A stretch of 64,000 bases of DNA from DATEGZ01 sp035519535. GTDB taxonomy: Bacteria > Acidobacteriota > Vicinamibacteria > Vicinamibacterales > SCN-69-37. Positions within the stretch are counted from its first letter, which is position 1. Every line of letters starts with the position of its first letter. Below the pieces are notes generated by a model. That model saw only the letters and a list, made by a program, of their open reading frames with translations, was not told where the DNA came from and made no database searches. The position numbers and the translations under genes were made by a program. Shown here one piece after another: positions 35,876-45,504 of this stretch. Location: NCBI GenBank assembly GCA_035519535.1, contig DATIWF010000125.1, forward strand, positions 6,828 to 70,827, read 5' to 3'.

Positions 35876-36696
35876 CGAACCGCGAGAAGATCGTCAAGCT
35901 GGCGCGGACGTTGAAGGCCATCTGCCGGCACCCGGTCCGATTCGCCGAGTTTTCTGTTGCCTTTGGCGATTCGGCGATGAGGGAGTACGTCGGCCGGACG
36001 CACGGGCTCCCGCGCGGCCTGCCGACGCTCGACCTGCTGGACCTGTGCCCGGGGTTCGACGAGCAGGTCGCGCCGTACGCGTTCCTCGAAGGCGGCTCGA
36101 CGCCGATCGATCTGGCGCTCCTGCGGGCGCTGGCCCGGCGGTACGAGCCCTGCCGCTATTTCGAGTTCGGCGCCTGGCGCGGGGAGAGCGCCGCGAACGT
36201 CGCGGCGATCGCGGCGGAGTGCATCTCCCTCAGCTGGTCCGACGCCGAGATCCGGCAGGCCGGCTGGGACGAGCGGTACGTTGCGATCGCGCGCTACTTC
36301 TCGCGCTCCCTGAAGAACGTCGTACACCTCGGCCACGACTCCAGGACGTTCGACTTTGCGCCGTACTTCGGAACGTGCGATCTGGTCTTCATCGATGGCG
36401 ACCACAGCTACGACGGCGTGCGCTCCGATACCGCCCACGCGTTTCGTCTGCTACGCGACGATCGATCGGTCATCGTCTGGCACGACTACATGCGCACCCC
36501 GGAATCGGAAGTGCAATGGGGCGTGGTCGCCGGACTGCTGGACGGCGCGCCGCCTGAGGCCCGCCGCCACGTGTACCACGTGTCCAACACGCTCTGCGCT
36601 GTGTACGTCCAGGGTGAATTTCGCGCCGCGCCCGCCGCCGCCCCGGCAGTGCCCGACAAGGCGTTCGAAGTGAGGATCGCCGTCCGACGATGCTGA
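35872..36696 (+). CDS. Class I SAM-dependent methyltransferase
   Basis: 274 residues from ATG 35872. The SAM-binding strand and loop read YFEFGAWRGESAANVAAIA, and the acidic strand DLVFIDGDHSYDGVRSDTAHAFRLL (in parts) is typical of the Methyltransf_24/TylF-like group, followed by VIVWHDYMRTPE. It lies between wzx and a Wzy-like gene and overlaps the latter by 7 bp. A sugar or lipid-linked intermediate is the likely target, and the position methylated cannot be read from sequence. Confidence 0.8.
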   Translation: MTNREKIVKLARTLKAICRHPVRFAEFSVAFGDSAMREYVGRTHGLPRGLPTLDLLDLCPGFDEQVAPYAFLEGGSTPIDLALLRALARRYEPCRYFEFGAWRGESAANVAAIAAECISLSWSDAEIRQAGWDERYVAIARYFSRSLKNVVHLGHDSRTFDFAPYFGTCDLVFIDGDHSYDGVRSDTAHAFRLLRDDRSVIVWHDYMRTPESEVQWGVVAGLLDGAPPEARRHVYHVSNTLCAVYVQGEFRAAPAAAPAVPDKAFEVRIAVRRC

Positions 36697-37991
36697 CGCC
36701 CTCGACGCCGATCGCGCCGGCCGAGCCGTGGCTCCCGTGGTTGAAGCGAGAGTGGCTGCTCGTCGTGATCACGACCGGGGTTGCGGTGGACTGGCTGCCG
36801 TGGGTGCTGTCGCCGTACGTTCCGGGGCTCGGTCCGTTGAGCGGCACACGCCTGCTTGTCCTGCCCGGCCTGCTGCTCGCCGCGCTCCTGACACCGGCCT
36901 GGATCGTCCGGCCCCACGTGCTTGGCGTCGCGTATCTGGCCACCCTGTTGGTCGGGGGCGGGCTCGGATGGATCGCCGACACGGTTGAACTGTCACGCCT
37001 CGTCGCCATCGCGGTGAACGGGGTCGTCCTCCTGTATTTTCTGTCGATCCGATCGCTCGTCTCGATCCGTCGCGTGCTCGCCCTGACGGCCGCCCTGAGC
37101 GCCCTCGTTCCGCTCGTCCAGTGTCTGGCGAAACTGGCCGTCATTCCTCCGGACATGCTTGCCGCGCGAGGGGTGGTGCCGGTGCCGGGCGACACGCGCA
37201 TCTTTTCGATCTTCGACTCGACGACCGTGGGACTGGTCCCGTTGACGATCGCCGCGTCCCTCGGCGGACTGATCTTCATCACGTCGGCGCGCCGCCGGAC
37301 GTTCGCGAGCGCAGCATTGGCGGTCGGCTTGATCGGATTGGGCGGGACGAGCGCCGCGCTCGCCCAACAGCGATCTGGGGTCCTCGCCTATGCGGTGTCC
37401 ATTCTGACGGCGCTCGTCCTGTACCTGGCCGCCGAGCGCCGTCACGTGATGTGGATGATCAAGCTCGGCGCGGTCCTGTGTATCGCGGCAATCGTGGGTG
37501 CGTACTATTCTGGAGGCGTGATCAGCCGGGCGGAAGAGCGGTTTGCCGACACCGCGGCGTACCAATCGGCGCGGGACCTGCGGGTTTCCGGGTTCACGAC
37601 CTTTCTGGCCGATCTCGCGGCGAGTCCGGTCAATCCCGTGCCGAAAGGACATCAGTCCCTGCTGCATCGGACCGGCGTCGAGCCGCACCTTTTGCTGTCG
37701 GAGGCCTACTATGAGGGCGGGCCGCTCTTTCTGGCGGCGATCATCGCCATCTTGGTCAGGTTCGCCAGCGCCTGCCTCACCGTCCTGCGATCCGGCGACC
37801 CGAACGCGCGGGCCGTCGGCATCTGCCTGTGCGCCTTCGCGTGCGGTGCGGCGATTCAGGTCAGCCTGCAGACTGCGCTGGCCCTGCGGCTGCTGCCGCT
37901 CATTCTGGGGGTCGGCATCGCCGCCCGGCGGGCGACGCGCACGCCGGTCCGGGCGCGGCGCGCGCCGACCTCCGCTCACGACCCCCGATGA
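36690..37991 (+). CDS. O-antigen polymerase-like membrane protein (Wzy candidate)
   Basis: 433 residues with about 10-12 predicted membrane helices and a short extracytoplasmic loop after residue 270. Wzy proteins share little sequence, and the assignment rests on topology, size and position between wzx and glycosyltransferase genes. The segment HRTGVEPHLLLSEAYYEGGPLFLAA resembles the HN-x-LL-x-YGG-like loop in Wzy_C/ligase proteins (written in parts). It ends in an ATGA overlap with the next gene. The gene at 23957 is the other candidate for this role. Confidence 0.72.
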   Translation: MLTPSTPIAPAEPWLPWLKREWLLVVITTGVAVDWLPWVLSPYVPGLGPLSGTRLLVLPGLLLAALLTPAWIVRPHVLGVAYLATLLVGGGLGWIADTVELSRLVAIAVNGVVLLYFLSIRSLVSIRRVLALTAALSALVPLVQCLAKLAVIPPDMLAARGVVPVPGDTRIFSIFDSTTVGLVPLTIAASLGGLIFITSARRRTFASAALAVGLIGLGGTSAALAQQRSGVLAYAVSILTALVLYLAAERRHVMWMIKLGAVLCIAAIVGAYYSGGVISRAEERFADTAAYQSARDLRVSGFTTFLADLAASPVNPVPKGHQSLLHRTGVEPHLLLSEAYYEGGPLFLAAIIAILVRFASACLTVLRSGDPNARAVGICLCAFACGAAIQVSLQTALALRLLPLILGVGIAARRATRTPVRARRAPTSAHDPR

Positions 37992-39145
37992 CCCGCCCGG
38001 CGATCACTTGCATCGCCCCCATTTTCCCCACGCCCTGGATGCCCGAGAGCGGCGCGTTCCTCAAGAACCTGGCGGACGTAATGGGTGAGGAAGGCCTGGA
38101 TGTCCAGGTCGTGGCGCCGATGAGTCTGGGCAGAGAGCTTCGCGGCCGGGCGCACCACGCGGTCCCGCAAGCCGCCGAGCCGCCTCGCTATCCTGTCATG
38201 CGCCCGCGCTTCGTCGAGCTGCCGCTGCGCCTGGTGGGTTTGAACCGCGTGACGCGACAGGCCAACGAGCGGCTGTTCCGCCGTGCCGTCGAGCGCGGCC
38301 TCGACGCGTGCCCGCACCCGGTCACTTGCGTCTACGCGCACTTCTGGCTCGGCGGCTACGCCGCACGGCGGTGGTGCCGCGCGCACCGCGTGCCCTACGT
38401 CGTCGAGCTGCAGGAATCGGGCATCCGGGGGTTCCTCAATCCCGCCGGCGATCCGCGCGAGCTCGAAGTCCTGCAGAATGCCGCCGGTGTGGTCAGCGTC
38501 TCCAGAGACAACGTGCGCTTCCTCGCCGAAACGGGTGTCGCGCCGTCGAAGCCGGTGCGGTATCTTCCGAACGGCGTGGACCGCCGGAGATTCGCGCCGC
38601 TCGATCGCGCAGACTGCCGTCGCGCGCTGGGATTGCCGGCCGACGCCCGCCTGGTCGTGTTTGTCGGGCACTTCATCGAGCGCAAAGGACCGTTGCGGGT
38701 GCTGCGGGCGCTCGATCGCGTTGACGGCGTGATGGGAATTTTCCTCGGACGCGGCCCGCAGTGGCCGTCCGGGGCGCGCGTCGCGCACGCCGGCCCGGTG
38801 GCGAACGAGGATCTTCCACGCTGGCTCTCGGCGGCGGACGTGTTCGTGCTGCCGAGCCTCGCCGAGGGGCTGGCCAACGTCACCGTGGAAGCCATGGCCT
38901 GCGGATTGCCGCTGGTGGTCTCGGACCGGCTGTTCAATCGAGATTTCCTCACGGAGAACGAAGCCCTGTTCGTCGATCCCGAATCGGTGCCAGCGATCGC
39001 GGACGCGCTGGCGGCGTTGACTCGCTCCGACGAGCGGCGCGAGGCGCTGGGCGCCGCAGCCCTGGCGCGATCGAGCGCCTTCAGCCTGCAGGCGCGGGTC
39101 CGCGGGATCCGCGACTTTCTTGGGGAGATCAGCCGGTGCGTGTGA
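37988..39145 (+). CDS. Glycosyltransferase family 4 protein
   Basis: 385 residues from ATG 37988 (ATGA overlap). The N-terminal domain has CIAPIFPTPWMPESGAFLKN and the acceptor-side YAHFWLGGYAARRW. The C-terminal GT-B domain has VRYLPNGVDRRRF, VVFVGHFIERKGPLRVLRAL, ADVFVLPSLAEGLANVTVEAMACGLP (in parts) and the conserved Glu of EAMACG. A retaining GT adding one sugar of the repeat unit is expected; donor unknown. Confidence 0.9.
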   Translation: MTRPAITCIAPIFPTPWMPESGAFLKNLADVMGEEGLDVQVVAPMSLGRELRGRAHHAVPQAAEPPRYPVMRPRFVELPLRLVGLNRVTRQANERLFRRAVERGLDACPHPVTCVYAHFWLGGYAARRWCRAHRVPYVVELQESGIRGFLNPAGDPRELEVLQNAAGVVSVSRDNVRFLAETGVAPSKPVRYLPNGVDRRRFAPLDRADCRRALGLPADARLVVFVGHFIERKGPLRVLRALDRVDGVMGIFLGRGPQWPSGARVAHAGPVANEDLPRWLSAADVFVLPSLAEGLANVTVEAMACGLPLVVSDRLFNRDFLTENEALFVDPESVPAIADALAALTRSDERREALGAAALARSSAFSLQARVRGIRDFLGEISRCV

Positions 39146-40245
39146 TCTGCGTCGCCGGTGCGCGCCCGAATTTCATGAAGGTGGCGCCGATTCTCGGAGC
39201 GCTGACGAGCCGCGGGCACGAGCCGGTCCTCGTCCACACCGGCCAGCACTACGACCTGCAGATGTCACGGGCGTTCTTCGACGACCTCGGCCTGCCGAGT
39301 CCCGATTTCAACCTCGAGGTGGGCTCCGGCAGCCACCCGCAACAAACGGCCCGCGTGATGGAGCGCTTCGAGCCGGTCGTCGAGCAGGTCCAGCCAGAGT
39401 GGGTGATCGTGGTCGGGGACGTGAACTCGACGATGGCGTGCGCGCTCGTGACGGCGCAGCTGAGGCCTGCGATTGGGTGCCGGCTGGCGCACGTCGAGGC
39501 CGGTCTGCGGAGTCATGACTGGACGATGCCCGAGGAGTTGAATCGCGCGGTCACGGATCGCGTGGCCGATTTGCTCCTGACCCCGTCGAGAGACGCGCAT
39601 CCCAATCTCGCGCGGGAGGGCCTCGACTCGCGCGCGGTCTTCGTGGGCAACGTGATGATCGACACGCTGATGCAGCAGCTGCCGCGCGCTCGCGCGGTCG
39701 ACATGCCGGCCCGGCTTGGGCTCGAGCGTGGGACCTACGTGCTCAGCACGATCCATCGGCCGTCGAACGTCGACGAGCCCGACGCGCTGTCCGTCGTGCT
39801 GCGCGCGCTTGCCGAGATTGGTCGCGACGCGCCGCTCGTGCTGCCGATTCACCCTCGCACGCTGAAGAACGCCGAGGCGTTTGGGTTCAGCGCGCTCCTG
39901 GCGTCGCTGCGGGTCATCGATCCCCTTGGCTATCAGGAGATGCTCTCGCTGACCGACGGCGCGGCGGTCGTGCTGACCGACTCGGGCGGGTTGCAGGAGG
40001 AAACCACCGTGCTCGGCGTGCCGTGCGTGACGCTGCGCGCCCAAACGGAACGCCCGGCGACCGTTGCCGAGGGCACGAACCGCCTGGCAGCCTGGCCGCT
40101 CACCGTGGATGGCGTCGTCGGCGCCTGCCGGGACGCGATGGCGGCCGGGCGGCGAGGCATCGGCGAGCGCGTGCCGGAGGGCTGGGACGGACACGCCGCG
40201 GTTCGGATTGTCGCGGCTCTCGAGGCCGCCGAGCGCGCGAAATGA
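39136..40245 (+). CDS. wecB: UDP-N-acetylglucosamine 2-epimerase, non-hydrolysing
   Basis: Interconverts UDP-GlcNAc and UDP-ManNAc. 369 residues from GTG 39136, overlapping the previous stop by 10 bp (GTG 39142 is an alternative). Landmarks: VAGARPNFMKVAPILGAL, HTGQHYDLQMSRAFFDDLG, VVGDVNSTMACAL, HVEAGLRSHDWTMPEELNR and LTDSGGLQEETTVLGVP. The AGLRS form is that of true WecB, unlike the paralogue at 26866. It supplies ManNAc or a derived sugar to the glycan. Confidence 0.93.
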   Translation: MRVICVAGARPNFMKVAPILGALTSRGHEPVLVHTGQHYDLQMSRAFFDDLGLPSPDFNLEVGSGSHPQQTARVMERFEPVVEQVQPEWVIVVGDVNSTMACALVTAQLRPAIGCRLAHVEAGLRSHDWTMPEELNRAVTDRVADLLLTPSRDAHPNLAREGLDSRAVFVGNVMIDTLMQQLPRARAVDMPARLGLERGTYVLSTIHRPSNVDEPDALSVVLRALAEIGRDAPLVLPIHPRTLKNAEAFGFSALLASLRVIDPLGYQEMLSLTDGAAVVLTDSGGLQEETTVLGVPCVTLRAQTERPATVAEGTNRLAAWPLTVDGVVGACRDAMAAGRRGIGERVPEGWDGHAAVRIVAALEAAERAK

Positions 40246-41444
40246 AGATCGTCGTCGTCTCCACCTTCTATTCGGAGGGGATGGGCTACAGCGAAAACTG
40301 CCTGCCCAAAGCGCTGGCCGCGCTCGGGCACGACGTGCACCTCGTGACGACGGTGTTCAACGTGTACGGCAATGAGCCGGATTACGCGAAGACCTACCAG
40401 GCCTTTCTGGGCCCGGGCCGGGTGAGCGCCGGCTCGACGATGGTCGACGGCTACACGGTGCATCGCCTCGACGCGAGCGTGCGGCGCGGGTACGTCATGC
40501 CCCGGGGCCTGTCCGCCAAGGTTCGTGAGATCGGCCCGGACGTCGTGCACGTGCTGGAAGTCGCTTCCGTCCAGACCTACGAGCTCGCGCTGCAGCGCGT
40601 CCGTCAGGGATTTGCGCTGTTCGCCGAAACGCATCAGCACATGTCGGTCGTCAGGCCGTTCCTGCTGCAACCCGGCTCGCGACTTCGGAAAATGGCGTAC
40701 TGGCTGACCCGGACACTGCCGACGCGCCTCGCGAGCCGCGCCGTGGAGAAGTGCTACGCGATCGCGCCGGATTGCGCCGAGGTCGCCGTGCGTTTCTACG
40801 GCGTGCCGCGCGAGAAGGTCCGGCTGCAGTCCCTCGGGGCCGACACCGAGTTGTTCCATCCGGTGGAGACGGCCGGCGACGAATCGGCGCGGTCGGACCT
40901 GCGCCGCCGGCTGGGATTTGCGGACGATGACATCGTGTGCGTGTACAGCGGCCGGTTCTCGCGCGAGAAGAACCCGCTGGCGCTCGCTCGCGCGGTCGAC
41001 GCGCTGGCCGACCGCACCCCAGGGTTCCACGGGCTGTTCATCGGGGAGGGTGTGCAGCGGGAAGAGATCGAGTCGTGCCGCCACACGAAGATCCTCGGGT
41101 TCATGAAGCATCGACGCCTCGCCGAGCACTACCGCGCGGCGGACCTCGCGGTGTGGCCGACGCAGGAATCGATGTCCATGCTCGACGCCGCGTCGAGCGG
41201 GCTGCCGATCGTCGTGTCGAACCGGATCGGCGAGACGGATCGTGTAAACGGCAACGGACGGACCTACGTCGAGGGCGACGTCGGCAGCCTCGCGGACGCG
41301 CTCGTGAGCCTCGCGTCGCGCGAGGAGCGCCGCGCGCTCGGCGCGGCCGGCCGCCGGAAGATGCTCGCTGGCTTCAACTGGAAGCGCTATGCGCAGGCCG
41401 TCGAGGCGGACTACCATGGCGCTCTGACGGCTCGATCCGCATGA
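40242..41444 (+). CDS. Glycosyltransferase family 4 protein
   Basis: 400 residues from ATG 40242 (ATGA overlap with wecB). It starts MKIVVVSTFYSEGMGYSENCLPKALAALGHDV (in parts), a known GT4 N-terminal form. GT-B landmarks further on are VRLQSLGADTELFHP, VYSGRFSREKNPLALARAV, LGFMKHRRLAEHYRAADLAVWP and the donor-site ESMSMLDAASSGLPIVVSN. In this enzyme the usual EALACG is replaced by LDAASSG. Probable role: addition of one sugar of the repeat unit. Confidence 0.89.
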   Translation: MKIVVVSTFYSEGMGYSENCLPKALAALGHDVHLVTTVFNVYGNEPDYAKTYQAFLGPGRVSAGSTMVDGYTVHRLDASVRRGYVMPRGLSAKVREIGPDVVHVLEVASVQTYELALQRVRQGFALFAETHQHMSVVRPFLLQPGSRLRKMAYWLTRTLPTRLASRAVEKCYAIAPDCAEVAVRFYGVPREKVRLQSLGADTELFHPVETAGDESARSDLRRRLGFADDDIVCVYSGRFSREKNPLALARAVDALADRTPGFHGLFIGEGVQREEIESCRHTKILGFMKHRRLAEHYRAADLAVWPTQESMSMLDAASSGLPIVVSNRIGETDRVNGNGRTYVEGDVGSLADALVSLASREERRALGAAGRRKMLAGFNWKRYAQAVEADYHGALTARSA

Positions 41445-42538
41445 AGGTCTTGTTCATTGCGCCGCTGCCGCCGCCGACGCACGGGCAGTCACTCGCGTCC
41501 GACGTGCTGTATCAGAGGCTGCGGCAGGGCAACGACGTGAGAGTCGTCAACATGGCAGAACGGCCCGCCAGGCACCTGTGGGACAGGCTCAGGCGCGTGG
41601 CGACGGTGCTGTCGTTCATGGCTGGCGTCCTCCGCAAGAAACGCGGCGTCGACGTGATTTACCTCACGATTTCCGAGTCCCTGCTGGGCAACCTCAAGGA
41701 CCTGTGCATCTATGTCTTATGCCTCGGACGGCTCGACCGGATGTTCATCCACCTGCTCGGGGGGGCCGGCATCAGAAGGATTCTCGAAGGACGAGGTCTC
41801 CGATATCGGCTGAACAGGTTTTTCATCAGCCGGCTGGCCGGTGTGATCGTCGAGGGGCCGACCCAGGCGGCGATCTTTGCCGGGCTGATCGACGAAGATA
41901 AGATCCACGTCATCCCGAATTTCGCCGAGGATTTCCTGTTCGTCACCGAGCAGGAGGTCCGGCAGAAGTTCGACGACACACGCGTGCTTCGTATTCTGTT
42001 TCTGAGCAATCTGTACCACGGCAAGGGCCACCACGAGCTTGTCGAGGCCTATCTCCGCCTGCCGAGCGACCTGCGGCAGCGGATGTCCATCGCCTTTGTC
42101 GGCGGCTTCGAATCCAGCAGACTCCGTGAGGAGTTCCTGCGGCGCATCGACGGTCAGGCCGGGCTATTCTACCGGGGCACCTTTATCGGCGGGCTCGACA
42201 AGAAGGAGCTGTACGGCCAGACTCACGTGTTCTGTCTGCCGACGTACTATCCCTACGAAGGGCAACCCATCAGCATCCTGGAAGCCTACGCTACAGGTTG
42301 CGCGGTGATCACGACCGCCCACAGCGGGATTCCCGACGTGTTTCGCGATGGCGTCAACGGGTACGTGGTACAGGCACAATCATCCGAGGCGATCCGGCAG
42401 GTGTTGGAGAAGATCGCCCGGGACCCCCGCCCCCTGGTCACCATGGCGCTGACGAATCGCGACATGGCGAGCGAGCGGTTCCGTACCGAGACCTACCAGT
42501 CCTCATTGACGAGGATTCTGGAAAGGCGCGTTGGCTGA
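41441..42538 (+). CDS. Glycosyltransferase family 4 protein
   Basis: 365 residues from ATG 41441, again ATGA-coupled. N-terminus KVLFIAPLPPPTHGQSLASDVL, then VIYLTISESLLGNLKDL. GT-B elements include VIPNFAEDFLF, RILFLSNLYHGKGHHELVEAYLRL (in parts), FVGGFESSRL, HVFCLPTYYPYEGQPISILEAYATG and CAVITTAHSGIPDV. The Glu of ILEAYATG is the donor-site residue. The DNA has somewhat lower GC than its neighbours, which could reflect separate acquisition, but I did not measure it. Confidence 0.89.
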   Translation: MKVLFIAPLPPPTHGQSLASDVLYQRLRQGNDVRVVNMAERPARHLWDRLRRVATVLSFMAGVLRKKRGVDVIYLTISESLLGNLKDLCIYVLCLGRLDRMFIHLLGGAGIRRILEGRGLRYRLNRFFISRLAGVIVEGPTQAAIFAGLIDEDKIHVIPNFAEDFLFVTEQEVRQKFDDTRVLRILFLSNLYHGKGHHELVEAYLRLPSDLRQRMSIAFVGGFESSRLREEFLRRIDGQAGLFYRGTFIGGLDKKELYGQTHVFCLPTYYPYEGQPISILEAYATGCAVITTAHSGIPDVFRDGVNGYVVQAQSSEAIRQVLEKIARDPRPLVTMALTNRDMASERFRTETYQSSLTRILERRVG

Positions 42539-42539
42539 G

Positions 42540-43547
42540 ATGCAAGCCGAATCCTCGACCCTGCAGTCGTTTTTCGCCGACCGGAAGGTCCTCGTCACCG
42601 GCGGCCTCGGGTTTCTCGGCAGCAGCCTCGCGTTGCGGCTGGTGGACTTTGGAGCGCACGTCACGGTCATCGACAACCTCAATCCGCTCTACGGAGGGAA
42701 CCGGTTCAACATCTCGAGCGCGGCTGGCAAGATCGACATCGTCGTTGACGACGTCCGGAATCTGGAGGTGATGAAACCGTTGATCGCGGGCGCCGATACG
42801 CTGTTCCATCTGGCCGCCCAGGTGAGCTACATCGACAGCCTGTCTATGCCGTACGAGGATCTTGATCTTAACGCTAGAGCCACCCTTGAGATCCTCGAGT
42901 GCAGCCGGGCGCTGAATCCGCGCCTCCATATCTTGTTTTCGAGCTCGAGGATGACCTACGGCAAGGTGGAGGCGCCGCTTATCACCGAGACCAGTCCGAC
43001 CAATCCGCTGAGCCTCTACGGGATCCACAAGCTCGCGGCGGAGAAATACTTGCTGATGTATTTCAAGGACTTCGGCATTCCGACGACGATTCTCAGGCTG
43101 ACGAACCCGTACGGGCCGCGCCAGCAAATCAAGCACAGCAAGTACTCCCTGGTCGGGTGGTTCGTGAGACAGGCCATGGACGGCAACGTCATCAAGATCT
43201 TCGGAGATGGCGGTCAGCTCCGCGACTACGTCTTCGTGGACGACGTTGTCGACGCCATGCTGCGATGCGCTGCCGCGCCGCGAGCGGCCGGAGAGGTGGT
43301 CAACGTCGGCTCGGGACGGTCCACGAGGTTTCGGGACATGGTGGGCGCCGTCCTCGCGTGCGTGGGGCGCGGCCGGGCGGAATTCGTGCCGTGGCCGGAA
43401 AACTACGAGCGGGTCGAGACCGGCGACATCTCGGTGGACATCTCGAAGCTGACGGCGCTGACGTCCTGGCAGCCGCGGCATTCGCTCGAAGACGGCATCC
43501 AGCGGACGTTCGAGTACTACGCGACCCACGCCGCCCACTACATCTAG
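42540..43547 (+). CDS. NAD-dependent nucleotide-sugar epimerase/dehydratase
   Basis: 335 residues from ATG 42540, one base after the upstream stop (TTG 42531 is an alternative). Extended SDR with VLVTGGLGFLGSSLALRLV, DNLNPLYGGNRFN, FHLAAQVSYIDSL, FSSSRMTYGKVEAPL, LYGIHKLAAEKYLL (Tyr-x3-Lys) and LTNPYGPRQQIKHSKY. It resembles UDP-glucose 4-epimerase and NDP-sugar dehydratase groups; the exact reaction is not decided by motifs. Confidence 0.84.
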   Translation: MQAESSTLQSFFADRKVLVTGGLGFLGSSLALRLVDFGAHVTVIDNLNPLYGGNRFNISSAAGKIDIVVDDVRNLEVMKPLIAGADTLFHLAAQVSYIDSLSMPYEDLDLNARATLEILECSRALNPRLHILFSSSRMTYGKVEAPLITETSPTNPLSLYGIHKLAAEKYLLMYFKDFGIPTTILRLTNPYGPRQQIKHSKYSLVGWFVRQAMDGNVIKIFGDGGQLRDYVFVDDVVDAMLRCAAAPRAAGEVVNVGSGRSTRFRDMVGAVLACVGRGRAEFVPWPENYERVETGDISVDISKLTALTSWQPRHSLEDGIQRTFEYYATHAAHYI

Positions 43548-43598
43548 GCCGATGCACGCCACGAGCAACACCTCGCCGGGTTCTGCCTCAGCGCCGCG

Positions 43599-44303
43599 AT
43601 GAGCGCCATTCGCTCGACCTACCGGCGGATGCGCTGGGCCGTTCATCGCGCGATCGGACGCGACGTGCGTTTCCCCGTGCAGACGCGCGTCCGGTCCGAG
43701 CGCCATGGCAGCGATGCCGGCGAATGGTGGATCTGCCCGGACGGCCTGGGGCCGTCGGCGATCGTGTATTCGTTCGGCATCGGCACTGACATTACCTTCG
43801 ACCTGTCCCTCATTCGGGCCTACGGGCTCACGGTTCACGCTTTCGATCCGACCCCCGGCGCGATCGCCTATGTCGAACGCCAGCAGTTGCCGCCCGGCTT
43901 CGAGGCGCACTCGGTCGGCGTGGCGAGCCGGGACGGGCGCGCGACGTTCTTTCCGCCCGAGAACCCGAGCCACATTTCGCACACGCTGCTCCGCCGCCCG
44001 GAGACGAGCGCGCGGGCGATCGAAGTGGAGGTTCGCCGGCTTTCGACGATCATGCGTGAGCTCCGCCACGAGAGCATCGACGTGCTCAAGATGGACATCG
44101 AGGGAGCGGAGTACGAGGTGCTCGACGAGATCCTTGACCGCGGCCTGGCCGTGCGACAGATCCTCGTTGAGTTCCATCACCGGTTTCCTGCCGTCGGGAT
44201 CGATCGAACCCGGCAGGCCGTCCGCGCCCTCAACGAAGCGGGCTATAAAATCTTCTTCGCCGCTGAAAGCGGCGAAGAGTACAGCTTCATCCGTCAGGAC
44301 TGA
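43599..44303 (+). CDS. FkbM-family methyltransferase
   Basis: 234 residues. The SAM-binding region is IVYSFGIGTDITFDLSLIRAYGLTVHAFDPTPGA (in parts). The family signature is the acidic strand IDVLKMDIEGAEYEVLDEIL, followed by LVEFHHRF. FkbM members O-methylate sugars and polyketides. It is followed after one base by the amidotransferase gene, so it belongs to the same operon and probably methylates the glycan. Confidence 0.86.
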   Translation: MSAIRSTYRRMRWAVHRAIGRDVRFPVQTRVRSERHGSDAGEWWICPDGLGPSAIVYSFGIGTDITFDLSLIRAYGLTVHAFDPTPGAIAYVERQQLPPGFEAHSVGVASRDGRATFFPPENPSHISHTLLRRPETSARAIEVEVRRLSTIMRELRHESIDVLKMDIEGAEYEVLDEILDRGLAVRQILVEFHHRFPAVGIDRTRQAVRALNEAGYKIFFAAESGEEYSFIRQD

Positions 44304-44304
44304 G

Positions 44305-45504
44305 ATGAGCGCGGCCGGCACGATTCCGAACAATCCCGCAGCGCGTCCCGCAGGACCCGCTGACACGCCGGACCGTCCCTACCAGATCTGCGCCCACTGC
44401 ATCATGGACACGTCGGACTCGAACATCACGTTCGACGCCCGCGGCTGGTGCGACTACTGCAACAACTTCTACGACAACATCCTGCCCAACTGGCATCCCG
44501 ACGAGACCGGCGCGCGCGAGCTCGCGGCGACCGTCGAGCGGATCAAAGCCGCGGGGAAGGGCCACGACTACGACTGCGTGATCGGCCTCAGCGGCGGGGT
44601 CGACAGCTCCTACGTGACGTACCTGGCCAAGGAACGGCTCGGCTTGCGCCCGCTGCTGCTGCACGTCGACGCGGGCTGGAACTCGCAGCAGGCGGCCAAC
44701 AACATCGAGAAGCTCGTCGACGGCCTGGGACTCGACCTCCACACCGAGGTCGTGGACTGGCTCGAGATGCGCGACCTGCAGCTGGCGTTCTTCAAGGCGC
44801 AGGTGCCGCACCTGGACACGCCGCAGGACCACGCGTTCTTCGCCGGGTTGTACAACTTCGCGGCGAAGCACGGCGTCAAGTACATCCTGACGGGTGCGAA
44901 CTACTCGACCGAGTGCGTGCGCGAGCCGCTCGAGTGGCACTACCACGCGTCCGACCTGCGCCAGCTCAAGGACATCCACCGGCGGTTCGGGTCGCGGCCG
45001 CTCAAGACCTTCCCGACGGCCGACATCTTCACCTACAAGCTCTACTACCGGTTTCTCAGGGGCGTCCGCGTCGTGAAACCGTTGAACTTCGTGCCCTACG
45101 TCAAGGAGGACGCGATGCAGCTGCTCGTCGACCGCTTCGGCTGGCAGCGCTACGCGCACAAGCACTACGAATCGCGGTTCACCAGGTTCTACGAGGGCTA
45201 CTGGCTGCCGACGAAGTTCGGCTACGACAAACGGCGCGCGCATTTCTCGAGCCTGATTCTCACCGGGCAGATGACGCGCGAGGAGGCGTTGCGGCGGGTC
45301 GCCCAGCCCGCGTACGACGAGGAGACGATCGCGCACGATTTCGAGTACGTCGCGACGAAGCTCGACATCGGCGTGGACGCGCTGCGCGACCTGCTGCACG
45401 GGCCGAACCGGAGCTACCGCGACTACCGGAACAGCATGCCGCTCATCGACGCGGGCACGCGCGTGCTCCGCATGATCGGCGTGCAGCGAGCCATCATTCG
45501 ATGA
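44305..45504 (+). CDS. wbuX: N-acetyl sugar amidotransferase (WbuX/WbpG family)
   Basis: 399 residues. Two zinc-type pairs (CAHC and CDYC, in ICAHCIMDTSDSNITF and WCDYCNNF) precede an ATP pyrophosphatase loop, IGLSGGVDSSYVTYLAKE. The later segment ILTGANYSTECVREPLEWHY (in parts) is typical of the family. WbuX uses ammonia from a HisH-like partner to turn a sugar acetamido group into acetamidino. Its two expected partners follow immediately, the first coupled by ATGA. Confidence 0.93.
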   Translation: MSAAGTIPNNPAARPAGPADTPDRPYQICAHCIMDTSDSNITFDARGWCDYCNNFYDNILPNWHPDETGARELAATVERIKAAGKGHDYDCVIGLSGGVDSSYVTYLAKERLGLRPLLLHVDAGWNSQQAANNIEKLVDGLGLDLHTEVVDWLEMRDLQLAFFKAQVPHLDTPQDHAFFAGLYNFAAKHGVKYILTGANYSTECVREPLEWHYHASDLRQLKDIHRRFGSRPLKTFPTADIFTYKLYYRFLRGVRVVKPLNFVPYVKEDAMQLLVDRFGWQRYAHKHYESRFTRFYEGYWLPTKFGYDKRRAHFSSLILTGQMTREEALRRVAQPAYDEETIAHDFEYVATKLDIGVDALRDLLHGPNRSYRDYRNSMPLIDAGTRVLRMIGVQRAIIR